A stretch of DNA of 64,000 bases from Mactra quadrangularis (taxonomy: Eukaryota; Mollusca; Bivalvia; Venerida; Mactridae): positions 2,418,001-2,482,000 of the forward strand of contig CM046304.1 in NCBI GenBank assembly GCA_025267735.1, given 5' to 3'. The notes beneath the pieces are model-generated. The model worked only from the letters and a program-made list of their open reading frames with translations. It was not told the origin of the DNA and did not search any database. The position numbers and the translations under genes were made by a program. Positions 34,781-46,600 of this stretch are shown one piece after another. Each line of letters starts with the position of its first letter. The first letter of the stretch is position 1.

Positions 34781-35457
34781 TATGTTTGTAAACATATATT
34801 GAAAAAAGTACCTGATTGAAAATTTGGATTTGAGTGAAAAGCTTATTTAAATATTAATTTTGTGAAAAGTAATTAAGTAGAGACTCTAATTATTTGATTG
34901 AAAACTCTCATTAAGTGAATACTCATACTTAAGATTTTTTGTGAATTCAGGGGCCAGATCATTTCTATGATGACAACACTATACATTCTAATTGATTCCA
35001 TCTTATGTACAAAAATGATTTTTAGTTGCTTTTTTGATAGAAGAATAATATTATTTATGTATGTTTATTTATACATGTATCAAAGGCTTATTATAAAGTC
35101 AAATTTTATCTAAACAAATTAACAATACATGTATATAAGGCTTTCAATAGTTTTTAATTTTAAGACCAGAGTGAATTAATTGCATGGTTAATAAAAAGCC
35201 TAGCTCAAATTTTAACTTTTCTGACCAAGTTTGCTTCCGATATACAGCCATTTATACTGCTTCTGCATTTAATAAATCAGTTGATAATAAAAGAGCTTGC
35301 AGGGATCTTTTAAAAGATTTTTTGAATTTGAAAATTGTATTGTATTGGGGAAGATTATAAATTTGAATAGGAGGCATAAACATGCTGATCAAGATTTTAA
35401 TTTATTGTGGACTTAAGTACTCAGCGAAAACATCTTGCCAGGAATTTCTTTGTAAAA

Positions 35458-35899
35458 TAGGGCTGTCATGATTCGCCAGGATTATCGCGGTATATTGCGA
35501 TGCTCTAGAACTGAGCCGCGATACGTACCACAATATACCGTTTGCAAACCAAATACATGGCTGCATAATACTGTCGTAAAGAACTTATTCAACTGTTCAG
35601 TATTGAAGTATGTTATAAGATTTTTAAGGAAAGTGCCTGTAGCAGACTGGACTGAAAAAACTTGGCCTCTTAGAGTAATGAGAACATTCAGAATGTGCCT
35701 AAATTCTTTGAACTTAACCTTTCATTGAATGAACCATGGAAAACTGACGTTTCGCTTTTTTCAATAGGTGAAGGGAAGCATTTATCAATGAAAATAAAAA
35801 ATTTGCTAAATTACAGCACAATAAATTTGTACCATGGTACGTACTGCTGCAGCAGCATATTGCAATATACCGGTATACCGATATATCATGACAGCCCTA
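35458..35899. mobile_element. hAT MITE, TAGGGCTGTCA family, 442 bp
   Basis: The termini TAGGGCTGTCATGA and TCATGACAGCCCTA are inverted, with CGGTATATTGCGAT and its relatives inside. The flanks TTGTAAAA and ATGTAAAA form an 8-bp duplication with one mismatch. Confidence 0.8.
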
Positions 35900-37022
35900 A
35901 TGTAAAAACAGGAAAATTGTACTTATCTAAGGTTGTAAGTCATGTTAGATTTTAGTTGTAGAACCATTGTGCAATGAAATCTATGAATGCTTAATTTGTC
36001 ATTTATATATTATTATTTCTCATATTTTTATTTAAAAATTTTTATACTTGTATATCTTACTTATTTATTTAAAAAAAAATACTAACATTTAAAGTTGGAA
36101 ACAATCTCCTTCAAAATATTGTAGGACAGTTGAATGCATTTTCATTTTTGAGGAGGGGGGTACATTTGAAGCAATTTGGGGAATGGGAGCAATATTGATA
36201 AACACTAAGGCAATACATTATTTTGGGTTCAGTCAAATCATGATTTTAAGACTACATGTTCATTTTCAAGATGCATAAGGTCTGCCCCCCCCCCCCCCCC
36301 TAGTGAAAAAGACAATGTTTTGAGATTCAAGAGGGGTATTGTCCTGACCCCTTCCTGAATCTGTAAGTTGTTAAAGAACACTAGAAAATGCTTTTTAAAA
36401 ACATTGGAAATTTTGATCCATGATAACATTCCAGTGCTGTATGTATTTTGTTATGGTTTAGTAAGTCATTGCATTTTATCATTTATTAATTTTTGCACCA
36501 ATAAATAATTTAATACAATTATATGCATTGTGTAATTTTTAGTTGTTTATTCTTTCTAATATATACACGTATGAGAGACCTAGGACCAGTTGAGTGAGGA
36601 TTTTTTTAAGTCGCTACATGTATGTACCTTGGGCTTTTAAAAAGCATGTTTTATATTTTGATACAACCAGCATGACATGGATTTGAAGAACGATGTTTAT
36701 GGTTAGTTATATAAAGTTTACATGATTTTTCAACAATATAACAAAATTAGCGCCAACTTGTATTTTTTGTAAAAATTGATGTGTAAAGGGACTTAACCCA
36801 AGATTTGAAGTAAAAAATGATTACCTCCCTTTAATAATTTTATTATTAAATTAGATTTTTTGGTTAAGTTTGCACTTTACTATAATAAGTAATTAACTAT
36901 TTTTAAATAATGATATATTTTACACATAAGTCATACATAATTGATTGGATTTTAGTGAAATATAAAGCATGCTTTTTGGTGATAACACGTCCTACGTATA
37001 CTGTATCCACTTTAGAATAATC
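35900..37022. other. Intergenic, U1 upstream region
   Basis: It contains an 18-base C homopolymer near 36285 within a decayed hAT-like stretch (36120-36360). No protein gene is seen. The ~60 bp before the U1 gene should hold a proximal sequence element, but its consensus in this taxon is not known to me and I cannot mark it. Confidence 0.45.
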
Positions 37023-37184
37023 ATACTTACCTGGTACAGGGAATACCTTGATCAACAAGGAGGTTTCCCCAGGAAGAGGCCCTTCCATTGCACTTCGGTC
37101 GGGCTGACGCCTGCGATAGCCTCAAATGTAGGTTACTCGGGTACGCAATTTCTTAGTGTGGGGACTGCGTTCGCGCTGTCCCTG
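37023..37184 (+). ncRNA. U1 spliceosomal snRNA (gene or variant)
   Basis: 162 nt against 164 in human. The 5' end ATACTTACCTG includes the bases that pair with 5' splice sites. Stem-loop II keeps the U1A-binding loop ATTGCAC (CCATTGCACTTCGG). TGACGCCTGCGAT is conserved, stem III is AGCCT-caaatgt-AGGTT with the usual AAATGT loop, and stem IV is GGGACTGCGTTCGCGCTGTCCC with intact pairing. Differences from the usual RNA: loop I reads GATCAACAAG instead of GATCACGAAG (U1-70K site), and the Sm site reads AATTTCTTAG instead of AATTTGTGG or AATTTCTGG. No clear 3' box was seen. The conserved stems favour a real gene, but a variant or pseudogene remains possible. Confidence 0.9.
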
Positions 37185-38136
37185 AACAACAAACAATCTC
37201 GTGTTAGCTGTTAGAATGAGTTGGAGCTCTCCCGCTACACAAAATAATGTCTTACGGTTATAACAACAATGTAAATTGCTACCTGCCGTTACTCATAAAG
37301 ATATTTTAGCCAAGCACTATACAGTAATTGCTTCGAGGATTTAGACTCCCATCATTTCATACTTCAACGATTTACTTTGTTTTCATACGTATAGAGCCAA
37401 TAAACGTCTAGTATATCAGGACCAATAATTATCAGCCCTTTACCGGTTAAATACCCACGATATAATACCGTGCATATTCTATATAAACAGTGGCCCATGT
37501 ACGTTATTCTAAAAAAACATAAACTAATTATTTATACATGTATATTGATATATAGGTTAACTTGGGTATAAAATGCTAGATTTGTTGAAATGACCTTGAA
37601 ATTGAGGTTAATTTTATCTAAATAGACTGAAATGTTGATTACTTTTATCGTCTAGACGAGCCTGCGTTGAGTATACATGTATAGTTAAATTAAATCACAC
37701 TTAAGATTTAACTGATAATGTAATGATAAATAAGAGCGTATAGGTGAATATATGTGTAAATTCACAGCATGTTTAATTAATGTATAACTATGTGACACTA
37801 TTTTTGTCTGATATCTGGATCAACGGTGTTAAATAAATGTCAAATTAGGGTAAAGAGCCGATAGACAGAACTATACACCGTCGGAAACCCACGGTACTAA
37901 TACGTTATGCCGAGGATGCATCTATAAAGTGTTTTAATTTTACCTAAAATTCCATTTGTGCGATAAAGTTTGAAATGCTCTGTACTTTGATTTCCGAACT
38001 TTGATATTAACTTGTTCTTATAAATTTTATATGACTCGATATCGTTAAAGCTGGAGGATTATTCAAGCAGATATATAGTCGGCCAACATCCTATTTATTA
38101 TCATTTCGATTGCAAGCGAACAGTCGACACAATTGG
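37185..38136. other. Spacer between U1 and the SDR gene
   Basis: No gene seen. The distal part should contain the SDR promoter, but no TATA or other clear motif can be assigned. Confidence 0.45.
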
Positions 38137-38357
38137 CTAAGTTTCGAACAGTGCAATATTTAACTAGGCTTAATTTAGAACAGTGCAATATTTAACTAGG
38201 TATAGTTTCGCAGTGTAATATTAGTCTAACTTTAATTTTGGTCAATGCAATATTTAACTTGGTGTAGTTTCGGACACTACTATATTTAACTGGACTGAAT
38301 TTCGAATGGTATACTATTTAACGAGACTTAGTTTCGGACAGAAGAATATCAAATAAG
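38137..38357 (+). repeat. Seven degenerate ~32-nt repeats ending at the SDR start codon
   Basis: Units approximate CTTAGTTTCGAACAGTGCAA followed by TATTTAACTAGG. They begin near 38137, 38169, 38201, 38231, 38263, 38295 and 38327. The seventh (CTTAGTTTCGGACAGAAGAA...) runs straight into the ATG at 38358. The array is probably 5' UTR or core promoter. Confidence 0.8.
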
Positions 38358-41300
38358 ATGGTGTACGTTGTAATTCTACTAGTAATCGCCATTTTGATAA
38401 TATATTACGGTATATCACATTATTTATCAAAATTAGAAATAAATCATCTGCATAAACGTCACGTGCTAATCACCGGCTGTGACACAGGATTTGGCAATAT
38501 ACTTGCTAGAAGTTTGGATCAAAAAGGTGTACCTGTAATCGCCGGATGTCTTACTGAACAAGGTGCAGAACAACTGAAGAAGGATACCTCATCAAGATTG
38601 AAAACTATTTTGATTGATGTCACTAATGAAGAATCCATTAAGAAAGCTGTAGAATTTGTTAAGGAAAATGTTCCAACAGGCGGTCAGTATTTTTACCTTT
38701 AAGTTATGTGTTTTGTTTGGTATAACGTCTAGTCAACCGTACGTATTTAGGTCATTTTATGGCGGCCAGCTCACTTAAAATAGTTTTCTTGGACCTTTTG
38801 TCTATAACCAACACTTTGTTGACATTCCACAAGGTCGGCAACTTCTTCACGTACCTTATAAAAAGAGAATACTGGCATAATTGTCACAGGTTCTTGGAAT
38901 GATATAATCGCGCTGGGTCTTAATTATAAGTCAAATCTTGTCGAATGTCTGTTTGCCTTTCGTGCTAGAATTTAAAAAATATATTCCTGCAATTATAAGT
39001 GTGCATGCTTCTTTCCCCATCTGATATGTAAAGTCAACCCACTGGTCGGTATCTAAAAGCACCGTACAGTAACCAGTAATGTCTTAGCCATTGCTGACCA
39101 ACGAAAAATATACCCCCCCCCCCCCAATTACCGTTAAGAACAACAGGGAGGCGAAGACCTACTGACCATTGAAGTGATATTTATACTACATGGTTTCAAT
39201 CATAATATTTTTGTGTTTCAGAATTTTGGGGACTTGTAAACAATGCTGGTATAATGCCGACATATGGACCAACAGAATGGGCTACACTTAAAGAGTTTGA
39301 ATTAACGTGTAAAGTGAACTTGTTTGGAACTGTTGCCATGACACTAGCGTTCTTGCCTTTGCTAAGGTCATCACGTGGTCGCCTGGTTAATATGTGTAGT
39401 GTCACATCTAACTGTGGATATCCAGGGATATCTAATTATGTAGTCTCTAAAGCTGGGGTTAAAATGTTCACAGTTAGTCTAAGGTAGGTGGTATTCAGCT
39501 TGGTTCTCTCTTCACCTTTTATTTGTTATAGGATACGAGCAAATATATGAATAACTTAAAAGCGGCATCACTTTGTTAATGTTTCCTACATTTGGTTGCG
39601 CTTCGGCTCTTTACTTCGATTCATTAACCGGTTGTTCGCATTTGCCTTCATTACCAATGCATTGTATATTGAACATTCATGAGACCCAAGGCCAAGTAGA
39701 AAACATAAATTCACGAAGAAGTATGAAACCCAAACAAACGCAATGTCTTAAACGCTGTGATCGACGAGGATTGCCTAGGAAACATTTGACAAATATTGCT
39801 TAGTACCTTTTGCTATTGATTTTAAGGCTTCAGACCACAGTTGTAACAGGTACACACCATATGCTTGATAAAGAATTGTGTTTATTTTTGGTTTAAATAT
39901 GGGAGTCTTTAATGGATTTTTTTACCGGAATTCTTCATTCGTGTAAACATATCCTGGTTGTTGATCACTTGATAGGTGAACCTCGGAACGCTGCTAAGTT
40001 ATGAAAACAACATTTTTAATATACAATGTATAAAAAATAAGATTTCTTCCGAGACTTAAACTGGATTAAACAAGTTTTTTAGCAAATCCATTATTTGCTA
40101 AACACTCTGAACATCGGCTTACAATTACTTTACTTGATACGGAGAATGACCGTAGAAAAATACATTGGTTCATTCACTCGGGCTATCGTGAGTTAATATG
40201 AATTATTAAAACCTGTCTTCCTCTGTAGATTGTCTAACTTGTTTCGTTTGTAGTTTATAGTTTGTAAACAAATTATAATCCTCGTAATCATTTTAATTTG
40301 ACAAAAATGGTATTACATATGTTTTTGGCTATTTACAATATTCATGGCAAATACGACGTTAGTGAATGTAGTCCTTGTGATTTTTGTTGCGTTTGACGCT
40401 GTGACAATACGAGTACATTGCAATTAAGTGTCATTTCACGGCAGTCAGTCAACCTACTCACCGTTCCAGGAATAGCTTAATCACTGAATTTAGCTATTGA
40501 CCAGATACTAGGCATATATACTTAATTCCGCCAGTGACTGACGACTGACGACTGTCCTGTATAATATAAAGTCGGTGATAAGAGAGAACGGTCATAAAAA
40601 TATTTCATGACAAAAGTAAGTTCCACCGAGGAATCGAACATACGACCCCTCGATCAGCAGACGTGTGCACTACCACATGAATTAGCCGGGAAGCTTTTAA
40701 TGTCATATGATTATATAAAGAATGTTATATTTTACAGACGAGAGCTGTACAGTACAGGTATCACTACACACACCATTGAGCCAGGTGGTTACAATACAAA
40801 TATTACAGCTCAACAAAGACTTATGGATATATATTGTTCAGGATATTATAAAGCTGACAAGGAATCACGAGAATTCTACGGTGGAAATATATCAACATAT
40901 AGTAAGTTTTAGTCTTAAAGATGTAAAAAGATACACACACCTGCTGATCCTATCTGATTAAAACCCGATCTAAAATTTCACCGCTCGCATACTCGCTAAT
41001 TTAGATCTGGCCTTTTTCAAACGAAGGTCACGTTCAGGTGACCTTTTCTCATCATAATATTCATGATGAAATTGTTATGATACGTAACTTATTTACATCG
41101 TCTACGTCACGCAATTTAAAATGAGCCACCCAATCGTAGACTGTGAATAATACCGCTGTTAAATTTGCATGCATACCTTTGTCTAAAAATAGAAATTACG
41201 AAATCAAAATGTGATTAATAGTGTTTTCGTCTAGATTAAAGCTACGCATTGATTGGTCGACACAAAGTTCATCTCGACGTGACCTTGCATTGACTAAGTA

Positions 41301-42534
41301 GAGATCCAGTATGACAACGCGAGTAGAACAGGATCTCTGTTTACGGAGATTGCTGCTGATCAGGCATGCTCTCGTTGGTCCATATCGTAACTCTCTATCA
41401 TTCGATAGGGTCTATATATTCACGTGATTTACATCACAAAATGCACAAAAATGAGTTGAGTGCCACTGACAGTTTATTAAAATTTACCAATATTTATCAA
41501 ACAATAAATGTATGATTTCAGTAATAAATGGTATAAACCAAACTACAAAGTATGTCAACACAACACCACATAATGTTGCTGATGCTATGAAACATGCACT
41601 GTTAGCAAGATACCCTAACAGAAGCTACCTCGTTGGCATGGACGCTCATTTATTCTTCAGAATGTTATATTTGCTCCCTGAATGGGCGGCAGATTGGGTT
41701 ATCGGCTGGCCAAAACCATTTGGGAAAATATGTCCTGAATTGGAAGCTTCAAACAAACAAGTAAGTATTGACCACTCAAATTCGGTTACAAAAACTGTTT
41801 AAGAAATTAATGGGTGTCTGGTTGCCAGGGACAACCACTTTGTTTGGGCAATCAAACATTTCTTTTAGACAACCAAATTGTACAAACAAGATATAGTGCT
41901 TGCTTATAATTATGATAACCTTTTCGGACTGCCACTTTCATTTCTAATTTAGTCAGTTATTTCCCATTGTATATTCTTCAAATAGGTAGGTCCAATTAGT
42001 TGGATTACTCAGATTTTACCCTTACGTTTCAATGTCAATTTGCCAAAATTAATCTTTAATAACTTTCGTAAATCATTTAATTTGTTTGAAATTCAAGCTT
42101 AATATTTTTAAAGCAACAAACTATCTAAAATTCATCACTTCTGTTAATATCTTCATTAACAAGAAAGATATTAGATGAAATATTTTTTATCCTTACATAG
42201 GAATTCAATGATAAAATCCGAAGATCCCAACTGCAAGGACGTACTTACCAATTGTATTGCTTCAGCTTTTATTAGGGAAAGATAACTGACTAAAGTCCCT
42301 AATTGTAAATTACAAATAAACTAGTATTCCAACAGTTTAAACTATGCGCCATATTGTCTGTCCTCCATCCTTTTCAGAAATACATTGTAAAATTTTAGCA
42401 CCATTTAGCTTTCATAACAAAATGCGATCATGAATAAATTTTATATCAGGGAAATATTGCCTTGATATTCTTGCATCGGATCAGTTCATTTGTGTTTATA
42501 AAAAAACGTTATGATTTAATTGCAGGATAAATAA
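38358..42534 (+). CDS. SDR9C-type retinol / 17-beta-hydroxysteroid dehydrogenase
   Basis: Exons 38358-38682, 39222-39483, 40738-40901, 41522-41760 and 42526-42534; all GT-AG, frame continuous, 332 residues. The family (RDH16/RDH7, DHRS9, HSD17B6, BDH1) oxidises retinoids, steroids or hydroxybutyrate with NAD(P). Residues 1-20 are a hydrophobic membrane anchor. Cofactor motif TGCDTGFG (39-46) is followed by the family's LTEQGAEQL and LIDVTNEESI. GLVNNAG is at 112-118, PTYGPTEW at 121-128, catalytic Ser168 in MCSVTS, and Tyr181-x3-Lys185 in NYVVSKAG; IEPGGYNTNI (209-218) matches IEPG.FRTN. All catalytic residues are present, so an active enzyme is expected; the substrate cannot be told. Membrane type (ER) is known for the family, not seen. 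The last coding exon is only three codons (Asp-Lys-stop), supported by TTGCAG before it. The ATG directly follows the seven-unit repeat. Confidence 0.92.
38720..38905 (-). repeat. SINE-D fragment
   Basis: TCTTGGACCTTTTGTCTATA and CCACAAGGTCGGCAACTTCT match the bodies at 6.3 and 24.65 kb. The tRNA-like head is not recognisable. It lies in intron 1 of the SDR gene. Confidence 0.5.
40381..40690 (-). repeat. SINE-A copy (antisense)
   Basis: Shared body and B-box complement (GAATCGAACATACGACCC). It ends 47 bp before exon 3 of the SDR gene. A duplicated CTGACGACTGACGACTG inside is copy-specific. Long open frames crossing it are artefacts. Confidence 0.8.
41457..41500. repeat. Fragment of the long-TIR MITE family
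   Basis: GTGCCACTGACAGTTTATTA with AAATTTACCAA is a solo inverted end, 22 bp before SDR exon 4. Confidence 0.6.
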
Positions 42535-43229
42535 GACGAGACGAGACAGACTTGTACCAACACAACTTCAAGTCAAGAAGTAAAAATCAATGATGGAATA
42601 AGCTACTTTTCACCAAATTTTCCATTTACAATTTTGTTTGCAACAATTAAAACGTTTTAGGTACTTATTCCTTTAGATAAGTCGACTGCTGTCCCGTTTT
42701 TTGTTGGTTTTTTTTGTGTGTGTTTTATTGTCCATATGCCTAATATGTAATTTTGTTTACTTTAGCATAATTGATGCTTTTGTGATAGTATGTATGCATG
42801 TATGTATGCATGTTGTTTATTTAAACGTATGTTTGCTTCAAGTTTTACTGAAAATTATACATGCATAGTAAACACATTAACTCGCTAACTATAATGAGTG
42901 AATGTTGTTTTCAAATTTGGTTGCTAGGCATTATAATTTTGAGGCGTTGATTAAGATATAATGCAAGTATTTCTTACTTATGTTCACTATTTATTTTATG
43001 TTTTACATTGTCAATGCAATTTTTGTTTCATATCATAGGCGGTCGCTAAGGGTCCGAGTCAAAAACATGCTACATGTACATAAGCATAAATTTAATCTAC
43101 CATTTTTAAGTAAAATACATTTTACAGGTTTTTTTTGTTTTTGACTTTAAACCTCTCCGACTGCCTATGTTATTTGATCGTTATTATCAATGCAATACTT
43201 TTTAATGTAGCAAATATAGTATATATATT

Positions 43230-43245
43230 AATAAATAAAATAAAA
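43230..43245 (+). promoter_or_regulatory. Polyadenylation signal cluster, SDR gene
   Basis: Overlapping AATAAA hexamers (AATAAATAAAATAAAATC), about 700 bp after the SDR stop and 375 bp before the next start codon. This is the most likely end of the SDR transcript. Confidence 0.5.
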
Positions 43246-43619
43246 TCTTTAAAGTCTTAATAGTTTATTTATTGCATTTTTCATCTTGGTTGTAATTTAT
43301 ATAAATTGCATTCATATGGTGTTGCAGTAATAATTTCATCTGTATAATGAAACAAGCAAATATTCGTAAAAGCAATTAGAAGTAAAGTTTTCCATTTAGG
43401 GTGCGAATCGTTTAAAGGCGAATCGTCAAAGGGCGAAAGAGAAATAGTCCGGGTATGGAACGGCATGGACCAGAATATAAACACAACCGAGTTGAAATCG
43501 AAAGTAGGAAAGGGGTGGGCACAAAGTGCAACTTACTTTCGTTTTCCAAGAACACGTCAGTGCTGTAAACATCACGAAAGGGACATTTTGGACTAAAAGC
43601 ATAGATTCTACATGAAGCA
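43246..43619 (+). promoter_or_regulatory. Probable promoter and 5' UTR of the MaoC-like gene
   Basis: Short spacer between two same-strand genes. It contains a small internal repeat (AGGCGAATCGTCAAAGGGCG, GTGCGAATCGTTTAAAGGC) near 43400. No TATA box is clear. Confidence 0.35.
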
Positions 43620-46600
43620 ATGTGGCCTTTGTTGGCATTAGTCGGAAAACTTGTTACCTTTATAAAATATTGTCTTGCATTTTGTATCAGAGTATTTTTT
43701 TCACTAATTTATGGCAACATTAAAACTGATCTGACGAAATATGAACATACAAAAGGGCTGTCATGGTTTTACCTCATCCTCAAGATATTATACAAATTTC
43801 TGACGTCATCAAGCGAGGGTGTGATCAAGATTAACGATGATTTAGTGTACGTTGCCGAGGCAACAAATGAAGATTTCTCTCTAATTATCTCTCCAAGAAA
43901 TCATAAAATAACTGTCACAGATATAAGGTATGTTTTATTTTAAAATTAATTTCCTGATTGTGATTATAAGACTCGCAATTAGACCTCGCCAGGCGCATAG
44001 CTACCAGTACGCAGAGTCAAGAAAATCATAAAAAATACATTGACGCTAAAAATGCAATAAAAACTTAGGCCTGAGTGTATGTGAAATAAAACTGCTTGTC
44101 GAGTTAACAGTTTAAATTTGTTGCTTGTCTTTGACTCAAGTCTATATTATTCTTTAAACGCTGGTTGGAAATAGATGATAATTGGTACCAATGTTGTCTT
44201 CCTAGATATTTGTGTCTGGAATGAATTATACAATTCCTTAATTTTCATGTGCAGGGCTGGACATTAAGTTTTCAAGGAGGTTGAGACAGTTTCTTATTTT
44301 ATTTCCTGGAATAATATGTTCACTAGTATAAACAAGTAACCTAAACCCATATATAAGTTTTCAAGGGCGATCAGACTCTTCAGGGCCGGAGAAATCAAAC
44401 ATCTACAGGTATTGTCCATGTTGACCCAATGCAAGTACGGACTAGTGGATTTTTCAATAATTTTATTCTATAATGTTCATACAGACAAGTAACTTTACCT
44501 GATACCAGTTGGCAAGAATGGACAAGTAAACAATTTTAAGATTTCACCGGCCCAGTTCTTAATATTGAGTCCTGCCGTGAGGCTATAAAGAAGTTATTTC
44601 CTTACAAATATTTAACAATGTTGGAGACTATCTCAGACAGGCTATTGGTACTTTGCGAAACGGAACGAAACGGAACGGAACGAGAGGCACCACACGGGGA
44701 AAATTAAGAAATGAAATGTAAATTCTTAAAATCAATATACAGTAATCATAATAGTAAATTATACGAACTCTGTATAATCTTAGTCTATCCGACGAAACTC
44801 AGTATACACAAACCATTATATATGTAGTTATAATTGCCGACCCAGGATCTACATGTCGCCTCTTTCACATGTATGTTATAAGATTATAGGACAGTTTGTA
44901 TGTTTGTAAAGGGAAGGCTTTTTGCACATTTCCTTGTATGTGCACGCGTGATTATTATTCAAACTACTATGTTTGCGCTGTTGTTGTCATTAAACCAATT
45001 TAGCCCATTCTTTCTCGTTTCGTTCCGTTTCGCAAAGTACCAATACCCACACAGGTATTGGTACTTTGCGAAACGGAACGTAACGAGAAAAAATATTTTT
45101 ATATCAATAAATGTATCTTCATAAATAACATCGACATGGAATTTTACCGGGTATATCAAATAATTATTTATGGCTTTAATTATGTAGTTATAATTGCCGA
45201 TCCAGGATCTACATGTCGCCTCTTTCACATGTATGTTATAAGATTATAGGACAATTTGTATGTTTGTAAAGGGAAGGCTTTTTGCATATTTCCTTGTATG
45301 TGCACGCGTGATTATTCTTGAAACTACTATGTTTGCGCTGTTGTTGTCGTTATACCAATTTAGACCATTCTCTCTTGTTCCGTTCCGTTTCGCAAAGTAC
45401 CAATACCCACACAGGTATTGGTACTTTGCGAAACGGAACGGAAAGGAACGAGAAAAAATCTATTTATATCATTACATGTATCTTCATAAATAACCTCGAC
45501 ATGGAATTTTACCTGGTATAACAATCATTTATGGCTTTAATTATGTAGTTATAATTGCCGATCCAGGATCTACACGTCGCCTCTTTTACATGTATGTTAT
45601 AAGATTGTAGGACAATTTGTATGTTTGTAAAGGGAAGGCTTTTTGCATATTTCCTTGTATGTGCACGCGTGATTATTATTCAAACTACTATGTTTGCGCT
45701 GTTTTTGGCATTATGCCAATTTGCTCATTCTCTCTCGTTTCGTTCCGTTTCGCAAAGTACCAATACCCACACAGGTATTGGTACTTTGCGAAACGGAACG
45801 GAACGAGAAAAAATATATTTATATTATAACATGTATCTTCATAAATAACCTCGACATGGAATTTTACCGGGTATATCAAATAACCATTTAAGGCTTTGAT
45901 TACATGTATGTAGTTATATTTGCCGATCCAGGATCTACAAGTCGCCTTTCTACATGTATGTTATAAGATTATTGTACAATTTGTATGTTTGTAAAGGGAA
46001 GGCTTTTTGTAAATTTCCTTGTATGTGCACGCGTGATTATTCTTCACACTACTATGTTTGCGCTTTTGTTGCCATTGTACCAATTTAGACCATTCTCTCT
46101 TGTTCCGTTCCGTTTCGCAAAGTACCAATACCCACACAGGTATTGGTACTTTGCGAAACGAAACGGAACGAGAAAAAATATTTTTATATCAATAAATGTT
46201 TCTTCATAGATAACCTCGACATGGAATTTTACCGGATATATCAAATAATTATTTATGGCCTTAGATATGTAGTTATAATTGCCGATCCAGGATCTACACG
46301 TCGCCTCTTTTACATGTATGTTATAAGATTGTAGGACAATTTGTATGTTTGTAAAGGGAAGGCTTTTTGCATATTTCCTTGTACATATATAAAGCCATAA
46401 ATGATTATTTGATATACCCGGCAAAATTCCATGTCGAGGTTATTTATGAAGAAACATTTATTGATATAAAAATATTTTTTCTCGTTCCGTTCCGTTTCGC
46501 AAAGTACCAATACCTGTGTGGGTATTGGTACTTTGCGAAACGGAACGAAACGAGAAAGAATGGGCTAAATTGGTATAATGACAACAACAGCGCAAACATA

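Noticed and set aside
36969..37214. Open frames of 81 and 61 residues overlapping the U1 locus
   Set aside because: They are shadows of the U1 snRNA sequence.
46044..46424. A 126-residue minus-strand open frame and about a dozen similar overlapping frames between 44.9 and 46.7 kb
   Set aside because: They repeat with the ~360-bp units of the inverted-repeat transposon and occur on both strands; they are by-products of the palindromes, not genes.
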